Shown one piece after another: positions 16,242 to 25,455 of a stretch of 64,000 nt of DNA; position 1 is the first letter of the stretch, and every line of letters starts with the position of its first letter. The notes beneath the pieces were generated by a model. The model was not told where the DNA came from. It ran no database searches and was given only the letters and a program-made list of their open reading frames with translations. The translations under genes and the position numbers were made by a program. The DNA is from Streptomyces sp. NBC_00091 (GTDB taxonomy: Bacteria > Actinomycetota > Actinomycetes > Streptomycetales > Streptomycetaceae), in assembly GCF_026343185.1 (NCBI RefSeq), contig NZ_JAPEMA010000002.1, positions 434,001 to 498,000 of the forward strand. The letters run 5' to 3'.

Positions 16242-16384
16242 CCGGGGGCGGGCCCGGTGTGCGCCGACGGGGGGAAGCCGGGCCGCGTCCGCTCGCGCCT
16301 GCGCCCGTACCGCCCGCGCCGCGTCCGATAGTCGCCAGGGTCACGACGTACGAGGACCCGAACGGCGAACCGGAGGAACGGGCG

Positions 16385-17209
16385 ATGGACAGCGCAGGAC
16401 TACCCCGGCGCAAGGCGCTGCTCGCGGGCGGCCTGGCGGCCGTCGCGGGCGCGCTCACGGCGTGCTCGGCGGCGGCCACCTCGCCGGCCGGGGGAACGAA
16501 GGCACGGCCCGAGGCCGCCGCGCCGAATCCTCGGCCGGCCACCCCGGAGGCTGCCTACGCGCGGCTGTTGGAGGGCAACAAGCGCTGGGTCGACGGATCG
16601 CTCCAGCACCCCGACCGGGATCCCACGCGGCGTCAGCTGGTCGCCCAGGCCCAGGATCCGTTCGGGGTGGTCCTCTCCTGCATCGACTCCCGGGTGCCGC
16701 CCGAGCTGCTCTTCGACACGGGGCTCGGCGACCTGTACGTGCTGCGCACCGGCGGCCAGGCGGTCGGCCCGGTGGTCACCGGCTCGGTGGAGTTCGGGCC
16801 GGTGACCGGCGGCACCCCGCTGATCTTCGTGCTCGGGCACCAGCGGTGCGGCGCCATCGACGCCGCGTACAAGGCGGCCCTCGCCGGGAAGTCGCTGCCG
16901 GGCAACCTCGAGGCGATCGCGAAGGCCCTGCGGCCGGCGTACGACCGGACGGTCAAGGAGGGCGGGTCGGGCGACGCGGTCGACCGGATGATCCGCGCCC
17001 AGATCGAGCTGACCGCGGACGAGCTGCGGGCGAACGCGGATCTGGCGCCCCTGGTGAAGAAGGGCGCCGTCGCGGTGGTCGGCGGCTACTACTCGCTCGA
17101 CACGGGCAAGGTGGAGATCCTGACGGGCGCCCTGCCAGCCGGGAAGCCCAGCCCGACGGGCACCCCCGCGCCGGCCGGGACCCCGGCACCGGCCGGCACT
17201 CCGTACTGA
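16385..17209 (+). CDS. Tat-exported beta-carbonic anhydrase lipoprotein
   Basis: Beta-class carbonic anhydrase (274 aa) that interconverts CO2 and bicarbonate outside the membrane. The N terminus has a twin-arginine type signal (PRRKALLAGGLAAVAG) ending in lipobox LTAC with Cys27. Zinc ligands and catalytic pair are visible as C99-x-D101-x-R103 and H152-x2-C155. A Pro/Thr-rich tail of repeated TPAPAG ends the protein. The start is ATG 16385, eight bases after GGAGG. It is convergent with the MFS gene across a strong hairpin. A second exported homologue lies at 32993-33766. Confidence 0.88.
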   Translation: MDSAGLPRRKALLAGGLAAVAGALTACSAAATSPAGGTKARPEAAAPNPRPATPEAAYARLLEGNKRWVDGSLQHPDRDPTRRQLVAQAQDPFGVVLSCIDSRVPPELLFDTGLGDLYVLRTGGQAVGPVVTGSVEFGPVTGGTPLIFVLGHQRCGAIDAAYKAALAGKSLPGNLEAIAKALRPAYDRTVKEGGSGDAVDRMIRAQIELTADELRANADLAPLVKKGAVAVVGGYYSLDTGKVEILTGALPAGKPSPTGTPAPAGTPAPAGTPY

Positions 17210-17220
17210 GGACACGGCAG

Positions 17221-17266
17221 ACAGACCCCTTCCGGGCCGCGGGGGCGCGGCCCGGAAGGGGTCTGT
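17221..17266. terminator. Strong bidirectional terminator
   Basis: A perfect 21-bp inverted repeat (arms 17221-17241 and 17246-17266, starting ACAGACCCCTTCCGGG) with loop GGGG. It sits between the ends of convergent genes 17209 and 17282 and is the strongest hairpin seen in the window. Confidence 0.88.
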
Positions 17267-17281
17267 CGGGAGCGGCGGCGG

Positions 17282-18535
17282 TCAGGCCGTCGCGGGCTCC
17301 GCGGGCGTGTTCTGCGCCGGCCGCGGACGCGGGTAGACCGCTTCCTCCGGCAGCTTCGGCTCCAGGCGCAGGACGCCCAGGGCCGAGACCGTCGCGCCCG
17401 CCGCGAGGACCACCCACATCGCCGTCGGCGAGAGGGTGAGCAGGGCCGTCAGGACGGCCGGGGCCAGAGCGCTGGGCACCGCCCAGGAGAGCTGGTACAC
17501 CGCGAGGTGGCGGCCCCGCGTCTCCTCCGGCGCGGCCTGCGCGCACAGGGCCGAGGCCGTGGCGCCGTGCATCAGCTCGCCCGCCGTGAACAGCGCGGTA
17601 GCGGCGAAGATGCCGACCAGGATGACGGTCTTGTCCCCCACCGCGGCGAGTACGGCGAACACCACGAACGACGCCGCGAACACCGCCGCGCCCAGGGCCA
17701 CCGCACGGGAGCGGCGGTAGGCGACGAGCGCCCGGGTGACCGGGATCTGCAGGAGCGCGATCCCGACCGTGTTGACCGCGTACAGGACGCCCACCAGCGA
17801 GGTGGACGCACCCAGGTCCTGGGTGACGTACGCCGGGATGCCGATCGCGAGCACCGTGTAGCCGAACGCGGTGGGCACGTTGAGCAGGGTCAGGGCGAGG
17901 AACGGCCGGTTGCGCGCCACCAGCCGGTAGCCGCCCTTGCGGGAGGTCCGGGCGAGCGGGGTGGCCGACTTCGGGATCGGGATCGAGCCGAAGCAGGTGG
18001 CCGCCAGCAGGTATCCGGCGGCGGTGCCGAACACGATCACGTAGTAGAACGCGTCGCTGCCCAGGGCCAGGACCCCGCCCGCGACCAGACCGCCCACGCC
18101 CAGGCCGGCGTTGCGCAGGCTGCGCTGCGCGGCGAGCAGCTTGTCCCGCTCGGTGCCCTTGACGAACTCGGCGATGAAGGACTGGATCGCGGGCGGGTAC
18201 GAGGTGTCGCCGAGCGCGACCAGCAGGATCACGGCGAACATCGTGTAGCCGTTGTCCACCAGCGGGTACGTGCAGAAGCCCGCGGCCCGCAGCAGGTACC
18301 CGCCGGTGACGACGGCCTTGGCCCCGAACCGGTCGATGAGGACGCCCGCCGCCGGATTGCTGACCAGACCGATCACGGCGGCGGCCGTCATCAGGGTGCC
18401 CACCTGGGTGAGCGGCAGCCCTGTCACGTGGTGGAAGTACAGCAGTGACAGCGGCAGGTACATGCCCGCGCCGGTGGCGTCGACCACCATGCCCAGCATG
18501 TAGCGCGTCTTCGCCGACAGGCGGGCCCCCGTCAT
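17282..18535 (-). CDS. MFS transporter, probable product exporter of PLP/ATP-grasp operon
   Basis: A 417-residue major facilitator protein with twelve hydrophobic segments. The loop 2-3 motif reads GVLIDRFGAKAVVTGGYLLRAAG (shown only in part as DRFGAK), and the sequence opens with MVVDATGAGMYLPLSLLYF. Its ATG at 18535 overlaps the stop of the ATP-grasp gene (ATGA), so the two are coupled. Together with the PLP enzyme upstream this looks like synthesis plus export of a small amino-acid-derived compound, as DcsJ serves D-cycloserine. The substrate is inferred from context only. The gene ends at a bidirectional terminator. Confidence 0.85.
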   Translation of the reverse strand: MTGARLSAKTRYMLGMVVDATGAGMYLPLSLLYFHHVTGLPLTQVGTLMTAAAVIGLVSNPAAGVLIDRFGAKAVVTGGYLLRAAGFCTYPLVDNGYTMFAVILLVALGDTSYPPAIQSFIAEFVKGTERDKLLAAQRSLRNAGLGVGGLVAGGVLALGSDAFYYVIVFGTAAGYLLAATCFGSIPIPKSATPLARTSRKGGYRLVARNRPFLALTLLNVPTAFGYTVLAIGIPAYVTQDLGASTSLVGVLYAVNTVGIALLQIPVTRALVAYRRSRAVALGAAVFAASFVVFAVLAAVGDKTVILVGIFAATALFTAGELMHGATASALCAQAAPEETRGRHLAVYQLSWAVPSALAPAVLTALLTLSPTAMWVVLAAGATVSALGVLRLEPKLPEEAVYPRPRPAQNTPAEPATA

Positions 18536-21090
18536 GACGCGTCGCCGATCACGCTCTGTTCGCGCACCCACTCACCGAGCTCGCGCAGCCGGCGCTCGCA
18601 CTCCGTGCGGGTGGGCGCGGTGCCCACCGCGGCGGCGAGGAAGTCGGAGGAGCCCGAGGCCGGCGCGATGACCTGGCCCTCCTCGGCGTAGAGCCAGAAC
18701 CCGGCGAGCCAGTCCTGCTCGGGCACCTGCGGCAGCCGGCGCACCAGGCCGGGCCGCTTCATCATGAGCAGCTGGCCCGCCATGTGCCGCGGCTTCGGCA
18801 GCCCGGCCGAGTCGCCGCCCCGCCGTACGGCGGCGTGGAGTTCGTGGCCGGCGTCGGCGCGGACGGCGTACCCGCCGAGGTGCACGCCGAAGAGGCTGTT
18901 GAAGACCTCGCGGATCTTCGCGCCGCCGGGGCGGCAGGCGATCTCGCAGAGCACCAGCCGGTCGTCCGGGGTGTGGAAGACCTCCATGTGGAAGGCGTGG
19001 TCGCGCAGCCGGGAGCCCTCGGGGGCCAGCGAGGCGACGACCCGCTCGGCGAGGTCGAGCAGGCGCGGCGTGATCGGGTCGTCCTCGTCGAGGGTGAGGT
19101 CGATGCGCGGGCCGGGGTCGGAGGCGAAGGAGGACAGGTCGTACTGGTACTGCGAGGGCCAGGCCATCGCCACCCGGCCGTCGCGCACCACTCCGTCGAC
19201 GTGGCACATCCGGCCCGGGACGAAGTCCTCCAGCAGGACGTCGTCGCGCTCGCCCGCGCCGTACACCTCGGTCAGGCACTCCTCGAAGGAGGCCTGGTCC
19301 TCGAGGATGCGCAGGCCGACCGCGTTGAAGCCGCTGCGCTCCTTGAACACCACCGGGAAGCCCTCGGCGGCCGCGAACTCGCGGGCCTCGTCGGCGGTGC
19401 GGGCCTGGATCCAGGCCGCGACGTCGATGCCCGACGCCTGGGCGCGGGTCTTCATCAGCGCCTTGTCGCGGAAGGGGATCACGTCGTCGTGCCAGGCGCC
19501 GCGCAGCCCGAACCGCTCGCGCAGCCGCGCGGCCCGCAGCATGTCCGCCTCGTGCAGCGCGGTCACGCCCGTGATGTTGTGCTCGGCGATGAGCTCGAGG
19601 GCGCGGGCGTCGACCTCTTCCGCGTCGAAGTCGTCGAAGATCTCCAGGCGGGTGTAGCCGAGGGTGCCGTCCGGCACCTTCTCGCCCGCGAGTTCGATCT
19701 TGTCGCGGGCGGCGAGCACGACGATGTCGCCGGTGTGGTCCGGCAGCCAGGAGCGGTACGGGAAGGGCTCCAGCGGGTTGCGGTGCAGGATCAGCAGGTT
19801 CTCGCGGGGGGCGATCTCGGAGGGCTGCGCGAGGACGGTCTGCCCGTCCGGGTGGGCGAGGGTGATCCGGATGTGCTCGCGGATCACCTCGGCCCCGCGG
19901 CGTATCGCCGCCGTGGTGTCCTCGGCGGCGACGGCGATCAGGCCGAGCCGGTCCCAGTTGTCCTGGAGGACCCGTACGTCGTCGCCGGGCTTGGCACCGA
20001 CGGTGACGGAGATGACGCCCTCGGCGGCGCGCGCCGCGTCGAGCCCGTCGACGGACTCGACGCGGGTGCCGGGCGTGCCGATCAGGGCGCGCACGCTGGC
20101 GCCGCCGTGCGCCTGCGGCCGGTCGGGCAGCTCCTCGACCAGGCCGAAGGGGGCACCGACGGCGAGCGTGATCAGGTCGACGCCGAAGGCGCTGCGCACC
20201 AGCTCCGGGATGGAGTCGCCGCCGATCCGGTTGTGGCCCTCGATCACGCGCGGGCCCTTGGCGGTGAGGCGGACCTCGGTGTGGCAGACGCCGTCGCGCA
20301 TGCCCATCACGTCGAGGAAGCCGCGTATGCCCTCGCGTATCACTTCTTCGTCGGCGTCGGAGAGCCGGGCCGGGACCGCGTGGCCCAGCTCGGCGAAGTG
20401 GCCGTCATTGGTGAACTTCTCGGTGATGGTGACGATGACGTGGCGACCGGCGAAGCTGAAGGACTCGACGCTGAACTCGGGTCCGTCCAGGAACTCCTCC
20501 ATCAGGAAGTCCTTCAGGACGAACAGCGAGGAGACCCGGTCGGTCCGGGTGCCGGAGAGCCGGGTGACCTCGGCCCAGACCCGGTCGGCGTCCTGCGGCC
20601 CCTCGACCCGCATGACGCCGATGCTCGCGGTGGCGTCGACGGGCTTGACGATGAAGGGGAAGCCGTAGGAGGCGCCGAAGGCGTCCAGGTCCTCACGGGC
20701 CTTCAGGGACCGGGCGCCCACGGCGTGCTCCGGGTCGTGCTCGGCGACGTACCGCCGCATGGCGGCCTTGTCCCGGATCCGGGCGGTGACCTCGTAGCCC
20801 GTTCCCCCGAGCTCGTACAGATCGTTGATCCGGCCCGCGTTCTCGAGCCCCGGCTCGGTCAGGGAGACGGCCGCGGCGAAGCCGGGGCTCTCGTGCCAGG
20901 CCCGCACCAGGGGCTCGATCAGCTCCCACTGCGTGAAGTCCACGACCTCGACGGCCGCGGCGAGCCGGTTCTGCTCCTCGCTGACCTTGGTGGGGTGCTG
21001 GAGCAGCAGCACGCTCAGTCCCAGGTCGTGGGCCTTCCGCACGGTCTCGTCGGTCGCACCGACGAGCAGCAGGGTGCGCTCGGGGTTCAT
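18532..21090 (-). CDS. Double ATP-grasp ligase (two tandem ATP-grasp domains)
   Basis: An 852-residue protein made of two complete ATP-grasp units, about 1-420 and 430-852. Such enzymes activate a carboxylate as acyl phosphate and join it to an amine. Unit 1 shows RDKAAMRRY (106-114), the ATP lysine in PFIVKP (K149), MEEFLDG (198-204) and metal-site residues TEVRL (271-275) and EGHNRIGG (284-291). Unit 2 shows RDKALMK (541-547), FKERSG (K583), LLEDFVPG (619-626), HMEVF (701-705) and EIACRPGG (716-723), the last in the style of L-amino acid ligases. I prefer ATG 21090; a GTG at 21192 would add a proline-rich extension and overlap the preceding gene. Two units suggest two amide bonds. Substrates are unknown. 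Confidence 0.85.
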   Translation of the reverse strand: MNPERTLLLVGATDETVRKAHDLGLSVLLLQHPTKVSEEQNRLAAAVEVVDFTQWELIEPLVRAWHESPGFAAAVSLTEPGLENAGRINDLYELGGTGYEVTARIRDKAAMRRYVAEHDPEHAVGARSLKAREDLDAFGASYGFPFIVKPVDATASIGVMRVEGPQDADRVWAEVTRLSGTRTDRVSSLFVLKDFLMEEFLDGPEFSVESFSFAGRHVIVTITEKFTNDGHFAELGHAVPARLSDADEEVIREGIRGFLDVMGMRDGVCHTEVRLTAKGPRVIEGHNRIGGDSIPELVRSAFGVDLITLAVGAPFGLVEELPDRPQAHGGASVRALIGTPGTRVESVDGLDAARAAEGVISVTVGAKPGDDVRVLQDNWDRLGLIAVAAEDTTAAIRRGAEVIREHIRITLAHPDGQTVLAQPSEIAPRENLLILHRNPLEPFPYRSWLPDHTGDIVVLAARDKIELAGEKVPDGTLGYTRLEIFDDFDAEEVDARALELIAEHNITGVTALHEADMLRAARLRERFGLRGAWHDDVIPFRDKALMKTRAQASGIDVAAWIQARTADEAREFAAAEGFPVVFKERSGFNAVGLRILEDQASFEECLTEVYGAGERDDVLLEDFVPGRMCHVDGVVRDGRVAMAWPSQYQYDLSSFASDPGPRIDLTLDEDDPITPRLLDLAERVVASLAPEGSRLRDHAFHMEVFHTPDDRLVLCEIACRPGGAKIREVFNSLFGVHLGGYAVRADAGHELHAAVRRGGDSAGLPKPRHMAGQLLMMKRPGLVRRLPQVPEQDWLAGFWLYAEEGQVIAPASGSSDFLAAAVGTAPTRTECERRLRELGEWVREQSVIGDAS

Positions 21091-21181
21091 TCGCTCTCTT
21101 CTCCCCCTGCGGCGGCAGGGAATTTCAGGCTCGTACTCGGGTGGGGACGGGGGGTGGGAAGGCGTGGGGGCGAGCTCCGGC

Positions 21182-22141
21182 TCACCGCTCACCGGCGGGG
21201 TCGGCCTCCGGCCACCAGCTGAGGTAGCGCTCGCCGCTGTCGGGGAACACGGTCGCGACGACCGCGTCCGACAGGTCGTGCCGGCGGGCCAGTTCGAGGC
21301 AGGCGTACGCGGCCGCGCCCCCGGAGATCCCGACGAGGAGCCCGGAGCGGGCGGCGATGGCGCGCGTGGTGGCGGCTGCGTCCGCGTCCTCGACGGCGAT
21401 CACCTCGTCGATGAGGTGCACGTCGGTGACGGGGCTGATGAAGCCGCCGTTGAGGCCGGGGATGCGGTGCGGGCCGGGCTCGCCGCCGGAGAGCAGCGCG
21501 GAGCCGGCCGGTTCGACGGCGATCACCTTCAGGTCCGGGTTGCGCTCGCGCAGGTAGCGGGCGCAGCCGGTCAGGGTGCCGCCGGTGCCGATGCCGGCCA
21601 CCAGGTAGTCGACGCGCCCGCCGGCGTCGCGCCAGATCTCGGGGCCGGTCGTCTCGTAGTGGGCGCGTACGTTGTCGGGGTTCTCGTGCTGGCCCGCGTA
21701 CCAGGAGCCCGGGATCTCGGCGTGCAGCTTCTCGGCGCGCTCGACGCAGCCGATGAAGCCGAGCGCGTGGTCGGTGAACTCGACCTCGGCGCCCAGCATG
21801 CGCAGGGTCAGCACGCGTTCGCGGGAGGAGTTGGAGGGCAGCACGATCAGACAGCGGTAGCCGCGGGAGGCGGCGAGTGCGGCCAGGGCGATGCCGGTGT
21901 TGCCGGAGGTGGACTCGATGACGGTGGCGCCGGGCTGGAGCGCGCCGGACTCCTCGGCGGCCCGGAGCATGAACAGGGCGGCCCGGTCCTTGATGCTGGA
22001 CAGCGGATTTGCCGCCTCCAGCTTGGCGAGGACCTGGACGGTGGCGGGCAGGCCGTCGAGGTCGAGCCGGAACATCGGGGTGTTGCCCACGAGGTCCTCG
22101 AATGACGCCGCGATGCGGCAGGTGGCGCGCGCGTTGTTCAC
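21182..22141 (-). CDS. PLP-dependent cysteine synthase-like beta-substituted alanine synthase
   Basis: A 319-residue fold-type II PLP enzyme of the CysK/SbnA/DcsD group, which replace the beta-substituent of an activated serine. The Schiff-base lysine is K51 in PLSSIKDRA, the substrate loop is ESTSGNTG (76-83) and the phosphate-binding loop is GIGTGGTLTG. The SSIKDR context and position at the head of an operon with an ATP-grasp ligase and an exporter point to a nonproteinogenic amino acid precursor rather than housekeeping cysteine; that is inference. The GTG start follows GGGGGAGG. A cysteine synthase proper cannot be excluded from sequence alone. Confidence 0.82.
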   Translation of the reverse strand: MNNARATCRIAASFEDLVGNTPMFRLDLDGLPATVQVLAKLEAANPLSSIKDRAALFMLRAAEESGALQPGATVIESTSGNTGIALAALAASRGYRCLIVLPSNSSRERVLTLRMLGAEVEFTDHALGFIGCVERAEKLHAEIPGSWYAGQHENPDNVRAHYETTGPEIWRDAGGRVDYLVAGIGTGGTLTGCARYLRERNPDLKVIAVEPAGSALLSGGEPGPHRIPGLNGGFISPVTDVHLIDEVIAVEDADAAATTRAIAARSGLLVGISGGAAAYACLELARRHDLSDAVVATVFPDSGERYLSWWPEADPAGER

Positions 22142-22282
22142 GAGCCTCCCCCTTTGGTGCTGGACGTGCGGTCGGTCTCCGAAAGGTAACCAGGCGGGGT
22201 CGCGCGCGATTGGTGCCGGACTCGGGCGGACCTCGGGGGCGGCTCGAGTCCGGCTCGCGGCCGCCCCCGCCGGGCTGGCTGG

Positions 22283-23554
22283 CTACAGGGCGTTCAGGTC
22301 GACGGCGTCGGCCATCGCGCGGTAGCCGGCGTCGTTCAGGTGGAGGCGGTCGGCGAAGGCGAGTTCGGCCTTCAGCTGCTGCGGGTGCCGCGGGTCGGCG
22401 ACGGCGCGGTCGAAGTCCACGACGCCGTCGTAGGACCCGCTGGTGCGGATCCACTCGTTGACCTCGTTGCGTACGCCCTCCGCGGGCGCGTTCCAGTACG
22501 TGGCCCCGCCGTAGGGCGGGATGGTGCCGCCGAGGATCCTGACCCCGCGGGCGTGGGCCTCGCGGATCAGTTCCCTGTGACCGGCGATGATCTCCTGCGC
22601 GGTCACCCGGGGGCCCGCCGTGCAGCGGTCCTGGGGCATGTCGGGCTGGATGATGTCGTTGGTGCCCTGGAGGACGATCACCGTGCCCGTGTCGGGGCGG
22701 CCCAGCGCGTCGCGCCGGAAGCGGTGCAGGGCGCTCTCGCCGAAGCAGGGCGAGTCGCTGAGGACCTTGCTGCCGGCGAGCCCCGCGTTGAGCACGGCCT
22801 CCGGGCGGCCCCGGCCGGCGAGGCGGGCGGCGAGGGCATCGGGGTAGCGGCGGTCGGCGCCGGGGGTCGCGCCGAAGCCGTCGGTGAGGGAGTCGCCGAA
22901 GGTGACGACGCCTCGGCGCGCACCGTCCCGGCTGCCGTTCTTCACGTCGACCCCGGCCAGGTAGTACCAGGAGTAACTCTGGTTCCCCGGGCCGGAGAAG
23001 GCGTCGGCGGCCGTGTCGCGCAGGTGGTTGCCGTCGGCCCGGTAGGACGTGCCCATGGCGACGTTGTGGAAGGTGGCCGGGCCGGTGGGGCCCTGGAACC
23101 AGAGGGTGACGGTGAGCTGTTCGAAGGCCTTGACGGGCAGGGCGACCGCGTCGCTCGACAGCTCGCCGCCGGCCGGAACGCTCACCGCGCCCGCTCCCCC
23201 GAACCGCAGCGGGCGTACGGATTCCGGCTGGACGGCGGCCCCGCCGGCGCTGCGGGCGACGGTCGCGCCGGTGATCCGCAACGGGGTCTTCCCGTAGGCG
23301 TTGGTGAGCCGCACGCGCAGCTCGGAGCCCTCCGCTCCGGCCCGGACCACCTGGCGTACCGACTGGTTCCGGAAGCCCTCCTCGGACCAGTTGGGGAACC
23401 AGTCGGTGTGGGTGGGGGCCTGCGCCGAGGCGCCCCAGGAGCTGCGCCAAGGGGTGTGGTGCGCGGCGGCGGGCGTGGCGGCGACGGTGCCGGCGGCGAC
23501 GGCCAGGAGGGCGGCGGCCAGCGGGGCGGCGAGGGCGGTCTTCTTCGTGTTCAT
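22283..23554 (-). CDS. Secreted SGNH/GDSL hydrolase
   Basis: Extracellular esterase/lipase-type hydrolase of 423 aa with a Sec signal peptide cleaved after about residue 31 (TPAAAHH). An N-terminal beta-rich domain (about 35-205) precedes the catalytic domain. The catalytic serine is S222 in VTFGDSLTDG, with the block GTNDI (297-301) and the Asp-His pair in DRLHLND (D402, H405). Proteins of this architecture are common in Streptomyces and act on acetylated polysaccharides or lipids; the substrate here is not known. Transcription starts in the 3' flank of the Dpp operon on the same strand, with a gap of 60 bases, so it may be a separate unit. Confidence 0.88.
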   Translation of the reverse strand: MNTKKTALAAPLAAALLAVAAGTVAATPAAAHHTPWRSSWGASAQAPTHTDWFPNWSEEGFRNQSVRQVVRAGAEGSELRVRLTNAYGKTPLRITGATVARSAGGAAVQPESVRPLRFGGAGAVSVPAGGELSSDAVALPVKAFEQLTVTLWFQGPTGPATFHNVAMGTSYRADGNHLRDTAADAFSGPGNQSYSWYYLAGVDVKNGSRDGARRGVVTFGDSLTDGFGATPGADRRYPDALAARLAGRGRPEAVLNAGLAGSKVLSDSPCFGESALHRFRRDALGRPDTGTVIVLQGTNDIIQPDMPQDRCTAGPRVTAQEIIAGHRELIREAHARGVRILGGTIPPYGGATYWNAPAEGVRNEVNEWIRTSGSYDGVVDFDRAVADPRHPQQLKAELAFADRLHLNDAGYRAMADAVDLNAL

Positions 23555-23614
23555 ACCCCCCTGACCCGCGCCGCCCCGGAAATGTGACAGGCGGGACGGA
23601 ATTCTTTCGCCGGG

Positions 23615-24475
23615 TCACACGGGGCTCGTACCTCCCCTGGGGTCGAGGGCGCGGCGCCGGCGGCTGATGGAGTCGGGGTCCCAGCCCGGGCGGGGGACGG
23701 AGGCCAGCAGCAGTTCGGTGTACGGGTGCTGGGGGGAGGTCAGCAGTTCGGCGACGGGCCGGTGTTCCATGGTCCGGCCCCGGTACATGACGAGGGCCTC
23801 GTCGCAGACGTAGCGGACGACCGCCAGGTCGTGGCTGACGAAGACCAGGCCGATGCCGGTGTCGCGGCGGATGTCGGCGAGCAGGTTGAGCACCTGGGCC
23901 TGCACCGACACGTCCAGGGCGGAGACCGCCTCGTCGAGGACGAGGACGGCCGGCTCCACCGCCAGCGCCAGGGCGATCGCGGCGCGCTGGCGCTGGCCGC
24001 CGGAGAGCCCGCGGGGCAGGGCGGCCGCCTCCCGGTCGCCCAGGCCGACCTGGGCGAGCAGCTCCCGTACGCGGGCGGCGCGCGCCGCGGGGTCGCGCGA
24101 GCCGTGCAGCCGGAGCACCCCGTCGAGGGCCGCGCCGATGCCGATCCGGGCGTCGAGGGAGAGGTAGGGGTCCTGGAAGACGATCTGGACGGCCTTGGCG
24201 CGGGCCAGCCGGGCCGTCCTTCCCCGGACGGACTCGGCCAGGGGCCTGCCCTGTACGAGGATCCGTCCGGCGTCGGGGCGTTCGAGGCCGACCAGCATCC
24301 GGGCGGTGGTGGTCTTGCCGGAACCGGACTCGCCGACGATGCCGAGCGCGCCGCCCGGCTCCAGCGAGAAGGACAGGCCGTCGACGGCGACGACCTCCGC
24401 CCCGCCGCTCCGGTACGTCTTGCGCAGCCCGGTGACCTCGAGGAGCGGGGGCGGGGACGGGGACGGGGTGGTCAC
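23615..24475 (-). CDS. Oligopeptide/dipeptide ABC transporter ATPase (DppF/OppF-like)
   Basis: A 286-residue ATPase driving peptide uptake. Walker A GESGSGKTT, signature LSGGQRQRAAIALAL and Walker B VLVLDEAVSALD are intact, followed by HDLAVVRYVCDEALVMYRG. The GTG start overlaps the stop of the DppD-like gene (GTGA). It is the last gene of a six-gene operon. The C terminus is shorter than in many OppF proteins and lacks an obvious [4Fe-4S] cysteine cluster, which its partner does carry. Confidence 0.88.
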   Translation of the reverse strand: MTTPSPSPPPLLEVTGLRKTYRSGGAEVVAVDGLSFSLEPGGALGIVGESGSGKTTTARMLVGLERPDAGRILVQGRPLAESVRGRTARLARAKAVQIVFQDPYLSLDARIGIGAALDGVLRLHGSRDPAARAARVRELLAQVGLGDREAAALPRGLSGGQRQRAAIALALAVEPAVLVLDEAVSALDVSVQAQVLNLLADIRRDTGIGLVFVSHDLAVVRYVCDEALVMYRGRTMEHRPVAELLTSPQHPYTELLLASVPRPGWDPDSISRRRRALDPRGGTSPV

Positions 24476-25455
24476 CTGGGCTCCACGGGGTCGAGGGTGA
24501 GTTCGCCGAGCCGGTGGCACGCGGCCCCGGCGGAGCCTTCCACCGCCAGGGGCGGCGGCGACTGTTCGCAGCGGCCCGGCTCGGCGAAGCGGCAGCGGGG
24601 TGCGAAGGCGCAGCCGGGGGCCGGCTCGAGCAGGCCCAGGGGGGCTCCGGGGATGGGGACGAGGCGGTCGGGCGGGCTGCCGTCCAGGGGCGGGGAGGAG
24701 CCGATCAGGCCGGCCGTGTAGGGGTGCCGGGGTGCGGCGAGGAGTTCGGCGGCGGGCCCGGTCTCCACGATGCGGCCCGCGTACATCACGTAGACGCGGT
24801 CGCCGACCGAGGCGGCGAGTTCGATGTCGTGGGTGATCAGGAGCAGGCCCAGGCCGCGTTCGCGCCGCAGCCGGCCCAGGAGGGCGAGGATCTCGGCCTG
24901 GGTGCTGACGTCGAGGGCGGTGGTCGGTTCGTCGCACAGCAGCAGGCGGGGTTCGGCGGTGAGCGCGGCGGCGATCACCACGCGCTGGAGCATGCCGCCG
25001 GAGAGTTCGTGCGGGTACTGGTCCAGGTGCCGCCCGGGGTCCGGGAGGCCGACGGCGTCGAGGAGTTCGGCCGCCCGGGCGCGGGCGCGGGCCTTGGGCC
25101 AGGAGTGCACCAGGCGCAGGGACTCGGTGAGGAAGTCCCCGACGCGGCGTACGGGGTTGATGGCCGCCCGGGGGTCCTGGTAGATCATCGCGGCCTTGGC
25201 GGTGCGTACCTCGCGCAGGCTCTCCCGGCCGGCGCCGACGAGGTCGGTGCCGTCGACGCTGACGCGGCCCCGGACCTCGGCGCCCTCGGGGAACAGGCCG
25301 AGTGCGGCGCGGGCGGTGACGGACTTGCCGGAGCCGGATTCGCCGACGAGGGCCACCACTTCGCCGGGGCCGACCTCGAGGCTGACCCCGTCGAGGAGGG
25401 GCCGGGCCATGGCCGGCAGGGTGATGTGCAGGTCTTCGTACCGCAGCAGTGTCAT
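24472..25455 (-). CDS. Oligopeptide/dipeptide ABC transporter ATPase (DppD/OppD-like)
   Basis: A 327-residue ATPase, partner of the downstream gene. Walker A GESGSGKS, signature LSGGMLQRVVIAAAL, Walker B LLLCDEPTTALD and the C-terminal oligopeptide-transporter extension with CAFAPRCRFAEPGRCEQ, the cysteine motif that binds an iron-sulfur cluster in this subfamily. The ATG overlaps the end of the permease gene by ATGA. Together with two permeases and a lipoprotein it forms a complete importer. Confidence 0.9.
   Translation of the reverse strand: MTLLRYEDLHITLPAMARPLLDGVSLEVGPGEVVALVGESGSGKSVTARAALGLFPEGAEVRGRVSVDGTDLVGAGRESLREVRTAKAAMIYQDPRAAINPVRRVGDFLTESLRLVHSWPKARARARAAELLDAVGLPDPGRHLDQYPHELSGGMLQRVVIAAALTAEPRLLLCDEPTTALDVSTQAEILALLGRLRRERGLGLLLITHDIELAASVGDRVYVMYAGRIVETGPAAELLAAPRHPYTAGLIGSSPPLDGSPPDRLVPIPGAPLGLLEPAPGCAFAPRCRFAEPGRCEQSPPPLAVEGSAGAACHRLGELTLDPVEPR

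Noticed and set aside
21090..21192. GTG 21192 as start of the ATP-grasp protein
   Set aside because: It adds a proline-rich stretch unlike an ATP-grasp N terminus; the conserved fold begins at MNPERTLLLVGATD. It is kept only as an alternative.
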